A DNA stretch of 64,000 nucleotides from Dyella sp. 2HG41-7. Its GTDB lineage: Bacteria; Pseudomonadota; Gammaproteobacteria; Xanthomonadales; Rhodanobacteraceae. The DNA is taken from contig NZ_JAJEJV010000004.1 in assembly GCF_021390675.1 (NCBI RefSeq), positions 620,001-684,000 on the forward strand, read 5' to 3'. Positions 1 to 9,938 of this stretch are shown piece by piece. How positions within the stretch are numbered: position 1 is the stretch's first letter; every line of letters begins with the position of its first letter. Made by a program: the position numbers and the translations under genes. The notes beneath the pieces are model-generated. The model searched no databases, was not told the origin of the DNA, and saw only the letters and a list, made by a program, of their open reading frames with translations.

Positions 1-50
1 CCGCTTCGGAGACAAGGCGACCGCGTGTACAACGATAACGGGATGATTTC

Positions 51-2345
51 ATGAAGTTAGCCGGTTTTTTTCTTTGCGCAGCCCTATGCGGCGCCGCACA
101 GGCTTCCAGTCTGCCGCTCATTCCGTTTCCGGTGCAGATAACGACGGCCGATGGCGCGTTCCAAGTCCAAGATAAAACGGTCATCGTCGTACCGCCTCAC
201 GACAAGGCCGCGCGCGACACTGCGCAGTACCTAGCGGATCTGCTCGCGCGCACGCGCGGACTGCATCTGACGGTGAAAGAAGGCTCGGCCGCAAACGGCG
301 CCATCGTCTTCCAGCACGATCCGAAAGCGGCTGTCGCGCATGCCGAGGGCTACACCCTCGACGTGACGTCGCAAGGCATTCGTATCCAGGCGCGCGATGA
401 TGCGGGTCTTTTTTACGGCGCAGTGACGCTGTGGCAACTGCTGACGCCTAACGTAGAGCAAGGTGCGGTGCAGGTATCCGCGGTACATATCGCCGACTGG
501 CCGCGATTCGCGTGGCGTGGCGTGATGCTCGATTCCGCGCGTCATTTCCAAAGCGTCGACGACGTCAAGCAATTGCTCGATCAAATGGCCCAGCACAAAA
601 TGAACGTGCTGCACTGGCATCTTACGGACGATCAAGGCTGGCGCATCGAAATCAAACGCTATCCGGACTTGACGCGCATCGGTGCATGGCGCACGCCGCC
701 CGATGCAGGTCACGATGGCGAGCCGCAACGCTACGGCGGCTTTTACACGCAAAATCAGATTCGCGATGTGGTCGCTTATGCCGCCGCGCGCCATATCACC
801 ATCGTTCCCGAAATCGATATGCCAGGTCACGCGCAGGCTGCGGTGGCGGCGTATCCCAATGTGGGCGTGACGGGTAAGCGTCCGCCGGTATCCGTCGATT
901 GGGGCGTGAACCCCTATCTCTACAATGTCGACGACGCGACGTTCGAATTTATCGACAACGTGCTCGATGAAGTGATGGCGTTGTTCCCGTCGCACTACAT
1001 CCACGTCGGTGGCGACGAGGCGATCAAGGATCAATGGAAAGCATCCCCGGCCGTGCAAGCGAAAATGCACGCCTTGCATCTGAAAGACGAAGATGCACTG
1101 CAAGGTTGGTTTATCGGCCGCGTGGGCAGCTACCTCACTGCGCATGGACGCCGGCTGATCGGCTGGGACGAAATTCTCGATGGCGGCGTGCCGGCCGACG
1201 CCACGGTGATGTCGTGGCGCGGTACGGATGGCGCGATCAAGGCCGCCAAGCTCGGTCACGATGTGGTGATGTCGCCGGCGCCGGATCTGTATCTGGACAG
1301 CGCGCAAAGCGATCTGCCGGATGAGGCGGCTGGACGCATTCCCGTACGCGATCTGGAAACCGTGTATCGCTTCAATCCTGTTCCGTCGGTGCTCAGTGCA
1401 GCGCAAGCCGAACACGTCATGGGCGTGCAAGTGAATGCGTGGACCGAGCATATGCCCAGCATGCAGCACGTGGATCATGCTGTGTTCCCACGGTTGGATG
1501 CGTTGAGTGAAGTCACCTGGTCGTCGGCGAAGCAGCGCGATTGGAAAGATTTCCTCGCGCGGCTATCCGTGCAGTTCGAGCGGTACGCCGATCAAAATAT
1601 CCCTCACGCCGATAGCGCGTTCGCTCCCAACATTCAGGCCGACGCCAACGCAGCGCTTAAGAGCGGAAAAGCGAACGTCAAGATCTCCGATCAAGCCGGT
1701 TACGGTGCGATTCGCTACACCACCGACGGCAGCGCTCCCGATTCGCGTGCGACGCTTTACAGCAAGCCATTCGACGTCAAATGGCCCGCAACGATCAAAG
1801 CCGCCACGTTCGCGAACGACGGCAGCGAACTCGCCGCCGTGCGTACGCGCGTGCTGGACGAACAAACGTTGTTGAGTCGCCTTGGCGTGGACATGCCCAA
1901 TTGCCCAGGGAGCGATTTTCGTCTGCGCCTGCAACCCATGCCTGATGCGACGAGCATGACACCGGTGTACGCGATCAATGTGTTCGACACGTGTCAGCAA
2001 TATCCTTCCGCGCCGCTCGACAATGTAAAGGCGCTTCACATCGATGCGGTTCGACTGGAACGCAACTTCGCGTTGGCGCACGACATCAATCTGGTGGTGT
2101 CGCGTCCGCACAGCACGCCTTACGGCGAATTGGTGGCGCATCTGGATCGCTGCGATGGTCCTGTCGTCGCTACCGCTCCGTTACCCGATCCCGCGCACAG
2201 CGGCCGGCAATTCTCGCTCGACGCGACGATGTCTTCGCAGCACGGCGAACATCTGCTTTGCTTGGTATTTACGGCGCCGACGGATGGGCCGTTGTACGGA
2301 CTCGGTCGCGTTTCGTTGATTCGAAAAGCAAGCGGCAAGCTCTAG
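51..2345 (+). CDS. secreted beta-N-acetylhexosaminidase (GH20)
   Basis: This 764-residue enzyme should remove terminal N-acetylglucosamine from chitin oligosaccharides or glycans in the periplasm or outside the cell. A signal peptide is visible at residues 1-19, ending in AQAS. A GH20 N-terminal domain (about 20-150) precedes the TIM barrel (about 150-505). The family signature HVGGDE contains the catalytic Asp-Glu pair at residues 322-323, and the barrel also carries WHLTDDQGW. A chitobiase-type C-terminal domain follows from about residue 530 (YTTDGSAPD motif). The length is usual for bacterial GH20 exo-enzymes. The ATG follows a purine-rich GGGATGA stretch. The family call is firm; the exact substrate is inferred. 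Confidence 0.93.
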   Translation: MKLAGFFLCAALCGAAQASSLPLIPFPVQITTADGAFQVQDKTVIVVPPHDKAARDTAQYLADLLARTRGLHLTVKEGSAANGAIVFQHDPKAAVAHAEGYTLDVTSQGIRIQARDDAGLFYGAVTLWQLLTPNVEQGAVQVSAVHIADWPRFAWRGVMLDSARHFQSVDDVKQLLDQMAQHKMNVLHWHLTDDQGWRIEIKRYPDLTRIGAWRTPPDAGHDGEPQRYGGFYTQNQIRDVVAYAAARHITIVPEIDMPGHAQAAVAAYPNVGVTGKRPPVSVDWGVNPYLYNVDDATFEFIDNVLDEVMALFPSHYIHVGGDEAIKDQWKASPAVQAKMHALHLKDEDALQGWFIGRVGSYLTAHGRRLIGWDEILDGGVPADATVMSWRGTDGAIKAAKLGHDVVMSPAPDLYLDSAQSDLPDEAAGRIPVRDLETVYRFNPVPSVLSAAQAEHVMGVQVNAWTEHMPSMQHVDHAVFPRLDALSEVTWSSAKQRDWKDFLARLSVQFERYADQNIPHADSAFAPNIQADANAALKSGKANVKISDQAGYGAIRYTTDGSAPDSRATLYSKPFDVKWPATIKAATFANDGSELAAVRTRVLDEQTLLSRLGVDMPNCPGSDFRLRLQPMPDATSMTPVYAINVFDTCQQYPSAPLDNVKALHIDAVRLERNFALAHDINLVVSRPHSTPYGELVAHLDRCDGPVVATAPLPDPAHSGRQFSLDATMSSQHGEHLLCLVFTAPTDGPLYGLGRVSLIRKASGKL

Positions 2346-2761
2346 CGACGCAGTCGCTTCAACGGTGCATGCATCGAATGACACGCTACGCCGCAACGTA
2401 TCGAACGTGCGGCCATGGCGCCGTATAGATCGTTCTTGATGCGACGCGACAAACGTGACGTCGTCGCGCCGAACTTAATCGGCCTGAAATCATTCGGCGA
2501 TTTGTCAATTTCGTAAGTTGTTTTCGGCAACGTTATCGGATAGCTTGCGCCGGTTCGCTGCGAGGGGACAGTGAACGATGTCGTCATCGCGTGTGAGCGG
2601 ATTTTTAATATCCGCAATGATGTTTCACTAAGACATCGTCACCGCAAGACGCCATGCGATGCGTTTCGAACCATGCATGTGAACGCCCAACGCGGTGATG
2701 CAAAGGTTATTGGCGAGGTGGCCGCAATGGGTCCTTTTGTCCTATCTCCTGGGGAAACGAC
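2346..2761. other. 416-bp intergenic region without a supported gene
   Basis: No convincing reading frame, RNA gene or terminator is visible between the hexosaminidase and the next secreted-protein gene. The last bases carry a GGGGAA ribosome-binding site for the gene starting at 2762. The region presumably holds that gene's promoter, but no clear -35/-10 pair could be assigned. Confidence 0.5.
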
Positions 2762-3838
2762 ATGTCTGCTTTTTCGAAGCATGGAAGGATCATCCTCTTT
2801 TCATCCCTGATTGCCGCCGTTTCCGGCGCTGCGCTTGCCGCCGGTCAGTCGTCGCTGCAAGTGAATCCTTATTCGCCTGCCAACGGGCACGCCTATCGCC
2901 ATGGTGTTATTCCGACTATGGAAACATGGCGCGTGATGCAGTCTTACGAATCGTCGCTTCACCGTCTTAAGGCTTCGTCCAAGACCTTGTATTACGGCGG
3001 CGGCGCCACGGACGGCAGCTTCGCGAATGCCGCCGTCACCAGCGGCCCGCAAAAGGTGTATCTGGTGTTCTACGGATCGCAATGGGGCACATCGGGTTCC
3101 AGTGGCGGTCGGACAACGTTTTCCAACGATCCGTCGAACGCGGCGCCCTACCTGCAGAATTTGTTCTTGGGTTTAGGTACCGGCGAAGGCTGGTCCAACG
3201 TGATGACGCAATACTGCGATGGCGCGGCGGTCGCGCGAGGCGCGTCCAGCTGTCCCGCCAGCGCCAATTTCATCCCGTATCCGGCTGGCAGCACCGTGCT
3301 GGCAGGCGTGTGGTACGACAACAGCGCACCGTCGCCGCAAAGCGCGACGCAAGCGCAGTTGGCGCAAGAAGCGCTCAACGCGGCGGCGCATTTCGGCAAT
3401 AACACGGCGGCATCGAATCGCTATGTGCAATACGTGATCCTGTCGCCGACGGGCACGAACCCGGACGGTTTTAACGCAGGCGCTAATTTCTGCGCGTGGC
3501 ACGATTACACGACGTCGTCATCGGGAGATGTCGCCTATACCAACATGCCCTATGTCTCCGACGCAGGCGCCAGCTGCGGACAGAACTTCGTCAATGCGGG
3601 CGTGGGTGGCGTCGACGATGGGTTCTCCATCGTGGAAGGTCACGAATACGCGGAGACCCTTACCGACCAATTCCCGTCCGTGGGCTGGGTGACCAAGCGC
3701 GGCAGCGAAACCGGCGACGTTTGCGCGTGGATCAGCACGGGGCAGGGCGCCTCTGGGAACGTCAGCATGAAGACGGGTACGTTCGCGATGCAAAGCACCT
3801 ATTCCGACAAAAACGGCGCGTGCGAGTTGTCGCTTTAG
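2762..3838 (+). CDS. secreted protein with HEYAE metallopeptidase-like motif
   Basis: This is a 358-residue exported protein of uncertain function. Residues 1-27 form a signal peptide (ILFSSLIAAVSGAALAAG). The mature part is rich in Ser, Thr, Gly and Asn, has several Cys residues (including a late DVCAW), and carries GHEYAETLTD near residue 294. The His-Glu followed by a second Glu resembles the metal-binding motif of secreted bacterial proteins distantly related to the plant EXORDIUM/PHI-1 family. I infer a possible metal-dependent hydrolase, but an ordinary HExxH motif is absent (HEYAE). A GGGGAA ribosome-binding site supports the start, and a strong terminator follows. Confidence 0.7.
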   Translation: MSAFSKHGRIILFSSLIAAVSGAALAAGQSSLQVNPYSPANGHAYRHGVIPTMETWRVMQSYESSLHRLKASSKTLYYGGGATDGSFANAAVTSGPQKVYLVFYGSQWGTSGSSGGRTTFSNDPSNAAPYLQNLFLGLGTGEGWSNVMTQYCDGAAVARGASSCPASANFIPYPAGSTVLAGVWYDNSAPSPQSATQAQLAQEALNAAAHFGNNTAASNRYVQYVILSPTGTNPDGFNAGANFCAWHDYTTSSSGDVAYTNMPYVSDAGASCGQNFVNAGVGGVDDGFSIVEGHEYAETLTDQFPSVGWVTKRGSETGDVCAWISTGQGASGNVSMKTGTFAMQSTYSDKNGACELSL

Positions 3839-3873
3839 CGCACGACCTGTTCATTGCGGATTTCCTTCCTTCG

Positions 3874-3904
3874 CCGCACCCGGTCATCCGGGTGCGGTTT
3901 TTTA
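3874..3904 (+). terminator. rho-independent terminator
   Basis: A perfect 10-bp stem, CCGCACCCGG with its complement, has a TCAT loop and is followed by six T residues. It ends transcription of the HEYAE-motif gene 35 bases upstream. Confidence 0.93.
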
Positions 3905-4026
3905 TTTCTCAGGCTGCGCATCGATATCCAGGCTAAGGTCGTGGTGCGGCGCCCCAGACCTGCAAAAAACGACAGCCCCGACGAAGCCTGCCTTTCTGCA
4001 CGATCTAAAGTGTGATCGCTTCGCGC

Positions 4027-4054
4027 TTGACTGTGGGGAGAATTGTTTCATAGT
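4027..4054 (+). promoter_or_regulatory. candidate sigma-70 promoter of the DoxX gene
   Basis: TTGACT and CATAGT are separated by 16 bp, matching the -35 and -10 consensus at 5 and 4 of 6 positions. The site lies about 95 bp upstream of the DoxX-family start codon. No experimental evidence supports it. Confidence 0.45.
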
Positions 4055-4149
4055 GCTTACAGGGCGGTCCGCCTAAAAAATCGCATCCTCACGGGGGTTG
4101 GGCGGATCTGCACCGGGTCTGTGCTGTTCTCTGTGAGAGGAGAATCATC

Positions 4150-4569
4150 ATGCGATACACGTTGATGTTCGATCGTCGCAAAGACGAACTGCTGTTGATC
4201 GCCCGCGTGTTCCTGGTTGCGCTGTTCATCATCTTCGGTCTGGACAAATTCCTGAATTTCTCGGGGACCACCGCTTATATGGAACAGGTCGGCATGCCCC
4301 TGCCGACGCTGTTTTCGTTTGTCGCGCTGGTGATGGAGCTGGTCGTCGGGGTATTGATCCTGGTCGGGTTCTACACGCGCCCACTGGCGTTCGCCTTGGC
4401 GTTGTACACGCTGATTACGGCCTTGATCGGCCATCGCTACTGGGCCATCACCGATCCCGGCGTGCATTTGGACACCATGATCCATTTCTACAAAAACATG
4501 GGCATCGTCGGCGGCTTGCTGCTGCTGTGTATCACCGGGCCGGGCAAGTATTCTTTAGACCGGCGATAG
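4150..4569 (+). CDS. DoxX family membrane protein
   Basis: This 139-residue integral membrane protein belongs to the DoxX family. The family motif is visible at the start of the first helix (LLIARVFLVALFIIFGLDKF), and four hydrophobic segments lie near residues 14-34, 48-72, 75-95 and 110-132. DoxX-like proteins are linked to redox balance, but the biochemical role of this one cannot be read from the sequence. A strong GAGAGGAG ribosome-binding site precedes the ATG. The next gene follows on the same strand after about 100 bp, so the pair may be co-transcribed. Confidence 0.85.
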   Translation: MRYTLMFDRRKDELLLIARVFLVALFIIFGLDKFLNFSGTTAYMEQVGMPLPTLFSFVALVMELVVGVLILVGFYTRPLAFALALYTLITALIGHRYWAITDPGVHLDTMIHFYKNMGIVGGLLLLCITGPGKYSLDRR

Positions 4570-4667
4570 GGGCGCGGACGGTTCGCTCCGATTGGCGGAT
4601 TGGAACGCGGTTGCGCCGCGCCAATCCGCACGCAGGACCTTAAGACTTGCAGGCATACAGGGGCGAG

Positions 4668-5912
4668 ATGATCACACCGGAACGCATCATGGCCTGGGCG
4701 ATACCAGGCTTCTTTATCCTGATCGGCATCGAATTGCTGATCGCAAAATGGCGCGGTCGCGATGTCTATTACATCAACGATGCGATCAACAGCTTAGGAT
4801 TGGGCGTCGTCTCGCAGATCGTCGGCGTATTCACTAAATTGTTCGCCATCGGCATCTACGCGTGGTTCGCCGCGCATGCTGCGCTATGGACGTTGCCGTC
4901 GAACAGCATCTGGGTGTGGATCAGCGGGCTGCTCCTCTACGACCTGCTTTATTACTGGTTGCATCGGCTCGGGCATGAAGTGAATGTGCTGTGGGCCGCA
5001 CACGTAGTGCATCACCAAAGCGAGAGTTACAACCTCACCACCGCGTTGCGTCAAACGGGCAGCGGATTTTTGCTGGGATGGATCGCTTATCTGCCGATGG
5101 CTTTGCTCGGTTATCCCACAGAAGTATTCGCCGTTATCGCGATCATCGATATGCTCTACCAATTCTGGGTGCACACCGAAGTGATCGATCGGTTGGGCTG
5201 GTTCGATCGCGTGTTCTGTTCACCCTCCAATCATCGCGCGCATCATGCGGTAAACGATCGTTATCTGGACCACAACTACGGCGGCATTTTGATCGTGTGG
5301 GACCGTTTGTTCGGCACCTTCGTGGAAGAGAACGACGACGATCCGCCGATCTACGGCACGCGCGCGCCGCTGCAAAGCTGGAATCCGCTGTGGGCGAATG
5401 CCGAAGTGTATTGGGCGATGCTCAAAGACAGCTGGCATGCGCGCAGCCTGTTGGACAAGTTGCGCGTGTGGATCAAGCCGCCGGGCTGGCGCCCCGCCGA
5501 TGTGGCGGCACGTTTCCCGAAATCCGACTTCGATATCGCGCATGCGCGTTTCAACCCACCGATGTCCAAGGCATGGAAGATCTACTGCCTTGTGCAGTTC
5601 GCGGTGTTGTTGATGATCGGCGTGCATTTCTTGAATGCCGCACCGAAGTTGGCGCTGGCGCAAGCAGCCGCGTACGCGGTGTATCTGGTTTATAGCTTGT
5701 GGACGCTCGGATTTTTGATGGAGGGGCGTCGCATCGGCATATGGCTTGAACTGGCCAGGACGCTTGGAACCGCGATAGCGGTAATGGCAAGCGGACACTG
5801 GTTCGGCATGGCGGATCTCAACGCGCAAAGCGTTGCGACGATATCGGCCGTGTTCGGGGTCAGCGTGGTGGCGATGTTGTCGTTGCTCGCCTCGCATCGA
5901 CGCCTGGCGTAA
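4668..5912 (+). CDS. sterol desaturase / fatty acid hydroxylase family protein
   Basis: This 414-residue membrane enzyme belongs to the di-iron fatty acid hydroxylase superfamily. The His clusters that bind the two irons are visible: HRLGH starting at residue 99, HVVHH at 112, and NHRAHH further on, followed by DHNYGG and WDRLFGTF, which are typical of the bacterial sterol-desaturase subgroup. Several hydrophobic helices flank them, and the C-terminal third (from about residue 300) adds more membrane segments. The ATG at 4668 is preferred over an upstream TTG because GGGGCGAG sits just before it. The lipid substrate is unknown. Confidence 0.88.
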   Translation: MITPERIMAWAIPGFFILIGIELLIAKWRGRDVYYINDAINSLGLGVVSQIVGVFTKLFAIGIYAWFAAHAALWTLPSNSIWVWISGLLLYDLLYYWLHRLGHEVNVLWAAHVVHHQSESYNLTTALRQTGSGFLLGWIAYLPMALLGYPTEVFAVIAIIDMLYQFWVHTEVIDRLGWFDRVFCSPSNHRAHHAVNDRYLDHNYGGILIVWDRLFGTFVEENDDDPPIYGTRAPLQSWNPLWANAEVYWAMLKDSWHARSLLDKLRVWIKPPGWRPADVAARFPKSDFDIAHARFNPPMSKAWKIYCLVQFAVLLMIGVHFLNAAPKLALAQAAAYAVYLVYSLWTLGFLMEGRRIGIWLELARTLGTAIAVMASGHWFGMADLNAQSVATISAVFGVSVVAMLSLLASHRRLA

Positions 5913-6155
5913 CGCTTGCGAACGCGGTAAGGCGACCCAGACGCGACTCATCAGGAAGTTACCGCGCAGCATGTGCGAACACCGGCTTTCCGCATGCCAG
6001 TGTTGCCGTTCGATGGCCTGATGGCGCGCACCGCTTGGCGTCACGGCGCAGCGCAACAGGCGACATCCGTCTAGGAACACTCTCCCGGCCAGGGTGCATG
6101 CAAGCGTCGCGCTTTCGCTATGATCGCGTTTTCGCGATTTGGGGAGTCATGGGCG

Positions 6156-7697
6156 ATGCGCTTTCTTAGCCGGATGCTGCGCCATAAATCCGTGGAGCAA
6201 TTACAAACGGAGGCGGGTCGGCGCGGCGATTTTCGTCGCGTGCTCGGTTTGTGGCAGCTCACCGCCATCGGCATCGGCGGCATTATCGGTGTCGGCATTT
6301 TCGTCTTGGCGGGCCAGCAGGCGGCCATGAACGCCGGGCCGGCCGTCGCGCTCAGCTTTATCATCGCTGGCTTCGGCAGCGCATGCGCGGCGTTGTGCTA
6401 TGCGGAATTCGCCGGGCTGATTCCCGTGACCGGCAGCGCATACACCTACGGTTATGCGGTGCTGGGCGAATTCGTCGCATGGATCATCGGTTGGGACTTG
6501 CTGCTGGAATACGCGCTGGTCGTGGCGGTAGTGGCCATCGGTTGGTCCGGTTATGTGCAAGTGTTGCTGGGATCGGTGGGTATCCATCTGCCGGATTGGG
6601 CGCAGCAAAGCATGAGCGCGCAGACGATGGAGTATTACCTGCAACAGCTCTTCGGCGTGCACGGTGGGCAGGCGATTGCCGGACCTAGCGATGCGCATCG
6701 TTTCAATATCATCGCCGCGGCCATTTCGTTGTTGGTGGCGGCGTTGCTCACTATTCGCACTGAATGGGGTGCGCGCTTCAACACGCTGGTGGTGACGATC
6801 AAAGTGATCGGCGTGATGCTGGTGGTGGGCGTGGGCGTGTTCTATATCCATACCGCGAACTGGCAACCCTTTATTCCGGCACGCGTGATCGACGCGCAAG
6901 GCGTCGGACATTTCGGCTGGGCTGGCGTGCTGACCGGCGCGAGCGTGGTGTTCTTCGCCGTGTTCGGTTACGACACGTTGACCACCGCGGCAGAAGAAGC
7001 CAAGCACCCGCAACGCGATCTTCCTCGCGCGGTGCTGTTGTCGCTGGCGGTGGCGATGGTGCTGTATATCGCGGTGTCGCTGGTGTTGACCGGCATTACG
7101 CACTACAGCCATCTCGGTGGCGATGCGTCGGTGTCCGAGGCGTTCGCATCGATCGGTTTGAAATGGGTAAGCGTGACAATCGCCGTGGCGGCGGTGATCG
7201 GCGTGACCAGCGTGTTGTTCGCTTTCATGCTTGGCGCCGCGCGTATCTGGTTTGCGTTGGCGCGCGACGGTTTGTTGCCGGCGTGGTTCGCGCATATTCA
7301 TCCGCGTTTCGGTACGCCGGCGCGGCCGACCGTAATCCTTGGCGTTTTCACGGCCATCGTGGCGGGTCTGCTGCCGATTGGCGAAGTGGCCGAGCTGGTG
7401 AATATCGGCACGCTGAGCGCGTTCATCATCATCTGCACCGCCGTATTGGTGCTACGCGTGCGCAAGCCACATGTCGAACGCAGTTTCCGCGCGCCGGCGT
7501 TGGCTTTGGTCGCACCGTTGGGCGTGCTGTTTTCCTTGCTGCTGATTTTCGGTGTGCCGTGGTCGGATACGGACGGCTGGCATCGCATCGGCGGTTTGCC
7601 GTGGATCACCTTCGAGCGTTTCATCATCTGGATGGTGATCGGTTGCTTGATCTATTTCGGATACGGCATGCGGCATAGTCGGCTGGAACAAAAGTAG
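6156..7697 (+). CDS. APC-superfamily amino acid permease
   Basis: This 513-residue transporter has about 12-13 hydrophobic helices. The substrate-binding motif of the APC fold is visible in helix 1 (GIGGIIGVGIFVLAGQ), and FAVFGYDTLTTAAEEAKHP marks helix 6 and the following loop, as in cationic amino acid transporter-type permeases. It should import amino acids by proton- or sodium-coupled symport or by exchange. The start at 6156 is preferred over an in-frame ATG at 6120 because GGGGAG lies 9 bp before it. A short palindrome (ATCGCG-TTTT-CGCGAT, 6122-6137) in the leader could be an operator. Confidence 0.9.
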   Translation: MRFLSRMLRHKSVEQLQTEAGRRGDFRRVLGLWQLTAIGIGGIIGVGIFVLAGQQAAMNAGPAVALSFIIAGFGSACAALCYAEFAGLIPVTGSAYTYGYAVLGEFVAWIIGWDLLLEYALVVAVVAIGWSGYVQVLLGSVGIHLPDWAQQSMSAQTMEYYLQQLFGVHGGQAIAGPSDAHRFNIIAAAISLLVAALLTIRTEWGARFNTLVVTIKVIGVMLVVGVGVFYIHTANWQPFIPARVIDAQGVGHFGWAGVLTGASVVFFAVFGYDTLTTAAEEAKHPQRDLPRAVLLSLAVAMVLYIAVSLVLTGITHYSHLGGDASVSEAFASIGLKWVSVTIAVAAVIGVTSVLFAFMLGAARIWFALARDGLLPAWFAHIHPRFGTPARPTVILGVFTAIVAGLLPIGEVAELVNIGTLSAFIIICTAVLVLRVRKPHVERSFRAPALALVAPLGVLFSLLLIFGVPWSDTDGWHRIGGLPWITFERFIIWMVIGCLIYFGYGMRHSRLEQK

Positions 7698-7790
7698 GTG
7701 CTCGACGTCGTGCGGGATTTTGCCGCAATGCAATAGTCCCGACGCATGGGCGCTCGAACGATTTGTCGCCCCGCAATGCGCTGTCGCACG

Positions 7791-7820
7791 AAAAAAAAGC
7801 CCGGCTAAGCCGGGCTTTTT
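7791..7820. terminator. bidirectional rho-independent terminator
   Basis: GCCCGGC and GCCGGGC pair across a TAA loop, with an A-run before and five T residues after. It can work in both directions. It closes the permease transcript before the peptidase gene. Confidence 0.9.
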
Positions 7821-7981
7821 CGTGGTTTGCGCAAAAGCGTTCGCAACATGACCTCTGGCAGGGGAGGTGCGGTGGGGGCTTGGTTCTACCATGCGGGGCA
7901 ACCCGCCTGTTGTTCGGCGGTTTTTATCATCCTGCTGTCCTCGCGACTTTCCGCGGGGATAGTGCCTGCCGGAGTCGCCGC

Positions 7982-9919
7982 GTGAAGTTCCAAACCCTGC
8001 GTTTCAGTGTGATCGCCGCCGCCGTGATGGCGGCTTGTACGTTGTCGGCCGCCGCCGTCGCGCAAACCGAAATGGCCGATGCGCCCGCGCCGGTCGATCA
8101 ATCTTACGCAGGCACGCTGACGGTCGATGTGGATCTCACCGATGCCGGTAAGCGTATTTTCCGTTCGCACGAAACCATTCCGGTCAAAGCCGGCGCGGTC
8201 ACTTTGTTCTATCCGAAGTGGATTCCTGGCGAACACGCACCATCCGGTCCCGTGCAAAACGTGTCGGGTCTGATCATTCGCGCGAACGGCAAACAGTTGC
8301 CGTGGCGTCGAGATCTGCGCGACATGTTCGCCATCCATCTGGACGTGCCCGAAGGCGTGAACCAGCTGGATCTGGAATTTCAGTTCCTGTCGCCCGGCGA
8401 CGGCGAAGGCAGCAACTTCGGCGCTAGCGCATCGGCGACGCCGGATCTGGTGGACATGGAATTCAACCAGGTCGCGTTCTATCCCGCGGGTTACTACACG
8501 CGGCAAATCCAGATTCAACCGACCGTCACGCTGCCGCAAGGCTGGAAGTTCGGTTCGGCGCTGGAAGTGGACAGCCAATCTGGCAACACCGTCCATTTCA
8601 AACCGGTGAGCTTCAACAACTTCGTGGATTCGCCGCTGATCGCTGGCGCGCATTTCAATCGCGTCGATCTCGCGCCGGGCGCAAGCGTGCCGGTGCATTT
8701 GAATGTCGTCGGCGACGGCGACAAGGACGTCAAGCTTACCGACAAGCAGCTTGAGCAGCAGCGCAACGTGGTGAAGCAGACCAACTTCCTGTTCGGCGCG
8801 CACCACTACAGTCACTACGATTTCTTGCTCACGCTGTCCGATCACACCGGTCACTTCGGTTTGGAACACCATCAATCCAGCGACGATCGTCTGCCGGCGA
8901 ATTTCTTCACCGACGACGACATGCATCTGGTGACCGCCAGCCTGATGCCGCACGAATTCGTGCATTCCTGGAACGGCAAATTCCGCCGTCCGGCCGACTT
9001 GTGGACGCCCAACTTCAACATTCCGATGCAAGACGATCTGCTGTGGGTTTACGAAGGTCTTACCGACTACTGGTGCGGCGTGCTCACTGCGCGAGCCGGT
9101 TTGTGGACGCCCGAGCAATATCGCGATTCCATCGCCAATATCGCCGGCTCCATGACGTATCGCACCGGACGCGCATGGCGTTCGCTGCAAGACACCGCCG
9201 ATGCGGCGCCGTTGACGTATTACGGTTCCGAAAGCTGGATCAACTATGTGCGCGACACGGACTTCTATCCGGAAGGCCAGCTGCTGTGGCTCGATGTCGA
9301 CACCAAGATCCGCGAATTGAGCGGCGGCAAGCATTCGCTCGACGACTTCGCACATGCGTTCTATGGCATGGACAACGGCAGCTACGTCACCAAGACCTAC
9401 AAGTTCGAGGATGTCGTCAGCACGCTTAACCAGGTGCAGCCGTTCGACTGGGCGAAGTTCCTGCGCGATCGCCTCGATTACACCGGCGCGGATCTGCCCG
9501 AGCACGGCATCGAACGCGGCGGTTGGAAGCTGGTGTTCACCGACAAGCAAAACGGCGAAGAAAAAGCCTCCGAAGGCCTGCGTCACGGCGCCGTGAACAT
9601 GGCGTACTCGGTCGGCATGGTGGTGAACGGCCACGGTCGCATCGCGGACGTGCAGTGGAACGGTCCGGCGTTCAAGGCCGGCTTGGTGCCGGGCCTGACC
9701 ATCGTGGCGGTCAACGGCCACGATTACTCCGGCGAAGTGCTGAAAGATGCCGTGACAGCCGCCAAGACTTCGCAAGCGCCGATCGAATTGCTGGTGAAGA
9801 ACGTCGACGTGTACAGCACGGTGAAGGTCGACTACCACGAGGGCCTGCGTTACCCGCATCTGGTGCGTGGCGATGGCAAGGACTTGATGGGGGCGATTCT
9901 CGCTCCGCGTAGTAAGTAA
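7982..9919 (+). CDS. secreted M61 family metallopeptidase (glycyl aminopeptidase type)
   Basis: This 645-residue exported zinc peptidase belongs to family M61. A signal peptide covers about residues 1-25 (hydrophobic core IAAAVMAACTLSAAAVA). The N-terminal beta domain is followed by the catalytic helix HEFVHSWNGKFRRP, with the HExxH zinc ligands starting at residue 324, and by the downstream GLTDYW segment expected for the third ligand region. A PDZ domain occupies roughly residues 530-620. The likely start is the GTG at 7982, where the signal peptide begins and GGAG sits upstream. A longer open frame from 7763 runs through the preceding terminator and is not credible. Confidence 0.9.
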   Translation: MKFQTLRFSVIAAAVMAACTLSAAAVAQTEMADAPAPVDQSYAGTLTVDVDLTDAGKRIFRSHETIPVKAGAVTLFYPKWIPGEHAPSGPVQNVSGLIIRANGKQLPWRRDLRDMFAIHLDVPEGVNQLDLEFQFLSPGDGEGSNFGASASATPDLVDMEFNQVAFYPAGYYTRQIQIQPTVTLPQGWKFGSALEVDSQSGNTVHFKPVSFNNFVDSPLIAGAHFNRVDLAPGASVPVHLNVVGDGDKDVKLTDKQLEQQRNVVKQTNFLFGAHHYSHYDFLLTLSDHTGHFGLEHHQSSDDRLPANFFTDDDMHLVTASLMPHEFVHSWNGKFRRPADLWTPNFNIPMQDDLLWVYEGLTDYWCGVLTARAGLWTPEQYRDSIANIAGSMTYRTGRAWRSLQDTADAAPLTYYGSESWINYVRDTDFYPEGQLLWLDVDTKIRELSGGKHSLDDFAHAFYGMDNGSYVTKTYKFEDVVSTLNQVQPFDWAKFLRDRLDYTGADLPEHGIERGGWKLVFTDKQNGEEKASEGLRHGAVNMAYSVGMVVNGHGRIADVQWNGPAFKAGLVPGLTIVAVNGHDYSGEVLKDAVTAAKTSQAPIELLVKNVDVYSTVKVDYHEGLRYPHLVRGDGKDLMGAILAPRSK

Positions 9920-9938
9920 CTCCTAGCGAATGACATCC

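Larger units (their letters stand above)
3839..4149. other. intergenic region with terminator and promoter
   Basis: These 311 bases hold no gene. They contain the terminator of the upstream gene at 3874-3904, a likely housekeeping promoter at 4027-4054, and a GAGAGGAG ribosome-binding site just before the DoxX-family start. Confidence 0.6.

Noticed and set aside
7886-9859. Long open frame on the minus strand opposite the M61 peptidase gene (657 codons)
   Set aside because: It is a shadow of the high-GC coding strand; the product is His/Arg/Val-rich and has no domain or start signal.
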